DNA of 64,000 nt from Carnobacterium maltaromaticum DSM 20342 (GTDB lineage Bacteria; Bacillota; Bacilli; Lactobacillales; Carnobacteriaceae): positions 62,001 to 126,000 of the forward strand of contig NZ_JQMX01000001.1 of assembly GCF_000744945.1 (NCBI RefSeq). Reading direction: 5' to 3'. Both the position numbers and the translations under genes were made by a program. The stretch's first letter is position 1; the number at the start of each line of letters is the position of its first letter. The notes below the pieces were generated by a model. That model was not told the DNA's origin. It saw only the letters and a list, made by a program, of their open reading frames with translations, and ran no database searches. This document shows positions 63,981 to 64,000 of this stretch, in pieces.

Positions 63981-64000
63981 GGTTAGCTTATGAGAGTAAA

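Overview
The window looks like a low-GC Gram-positive (Firmicutes) chromosome segment, most likely Lactobacillales of the Carnobacterium/Enterococcus/Vagococcus kind. The signs are AT-rich codon use, strong AGGAGG ribosome binding sites, an intact IS1216-type element, CopY-type cop boxes and an enterococcal/listerial style copper island. The species cannot be fixed from sequence alone.

Layout. (1) 1-2744: end of an AAA ATPase plus a subtilisin-like protease, matching the IetAS anti-phage/plasmid-incompatibility pair. (2) 3011-30959: a 27.9-kb mobile segment bounded by inverted Tn3-family (Tn917-like) terminal repeats. Its left part is wreckage: a tnpA tail, a 481-bp miniature Tn3-type element, a truncated Rep_3 initiator with intact iterons, an array of stem-loops, a broken tyrosine recombinase, and a polysaccharide deacetylase lying between a truncated and a complete IS1216-like copy. 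Its right part is a copper/envelope island: a CsoR-family repressor with a MATE pump, a DUF1541 lipoprotein, CopB, an M23 peptidase, twin small membrane proteins, Lgt, Lit-like transacylase, glutamate-cysteine ligase, CopY-CopA-CopZ, a multicopper oxidase, a SHOCT protein, a CopRS-like two-component system, a sortase and a NusG-domain-II protein. A resolvase remnant and an intact Tn3 transposase close it.

(3) 30979-38629: myo-inositol catabolism operon iolB-C-D-G-E-G-J, whose upstream region has been replaced by the transposon end. (4) 38.8-64 kb: mostly ordinary core-type genes. These are a giant polytopic membrane protein split by one frameshift, a DeoR regulator with an M24-like protein, PadR-DUF1048 with a decayed ABC transporter, a second DeoR regulator, a phosphonate-type ABC transporter lacking its binding protein, a 5'-nucleotidase-like phosphatase, an ECF-type sigma/anti-sigma pair, MarR plus nitroreductase, a GNAT acetyltransferase, a Ca2+-type P-ATPase, two universal stress proteins, RpiR with a GH4 6-phospho-beta-glucosidase, and EcsC. 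A two-hairpin repeat unit occurs as tandem pairs at 45.4 and 63.0 kb.

How it fits together: the copper island appears to combine Cu(I) export (CopA, CopB), buffering (CopZ, gamma-glutamylcysteine), extracytoplasmic oxidation (multicopper oxidase) and remodelling of the surface (Lgt plus Lit lipoprotein chemistry, M23 hydrolase, sortase). Two regulatory inputs are visible: CopY on cop boxes, and a CopRS-like system that may act on a motif shared by the lit and oxidase promoters. All functional assignments are from sequence reading and recalled family knowledge; no database search was run.
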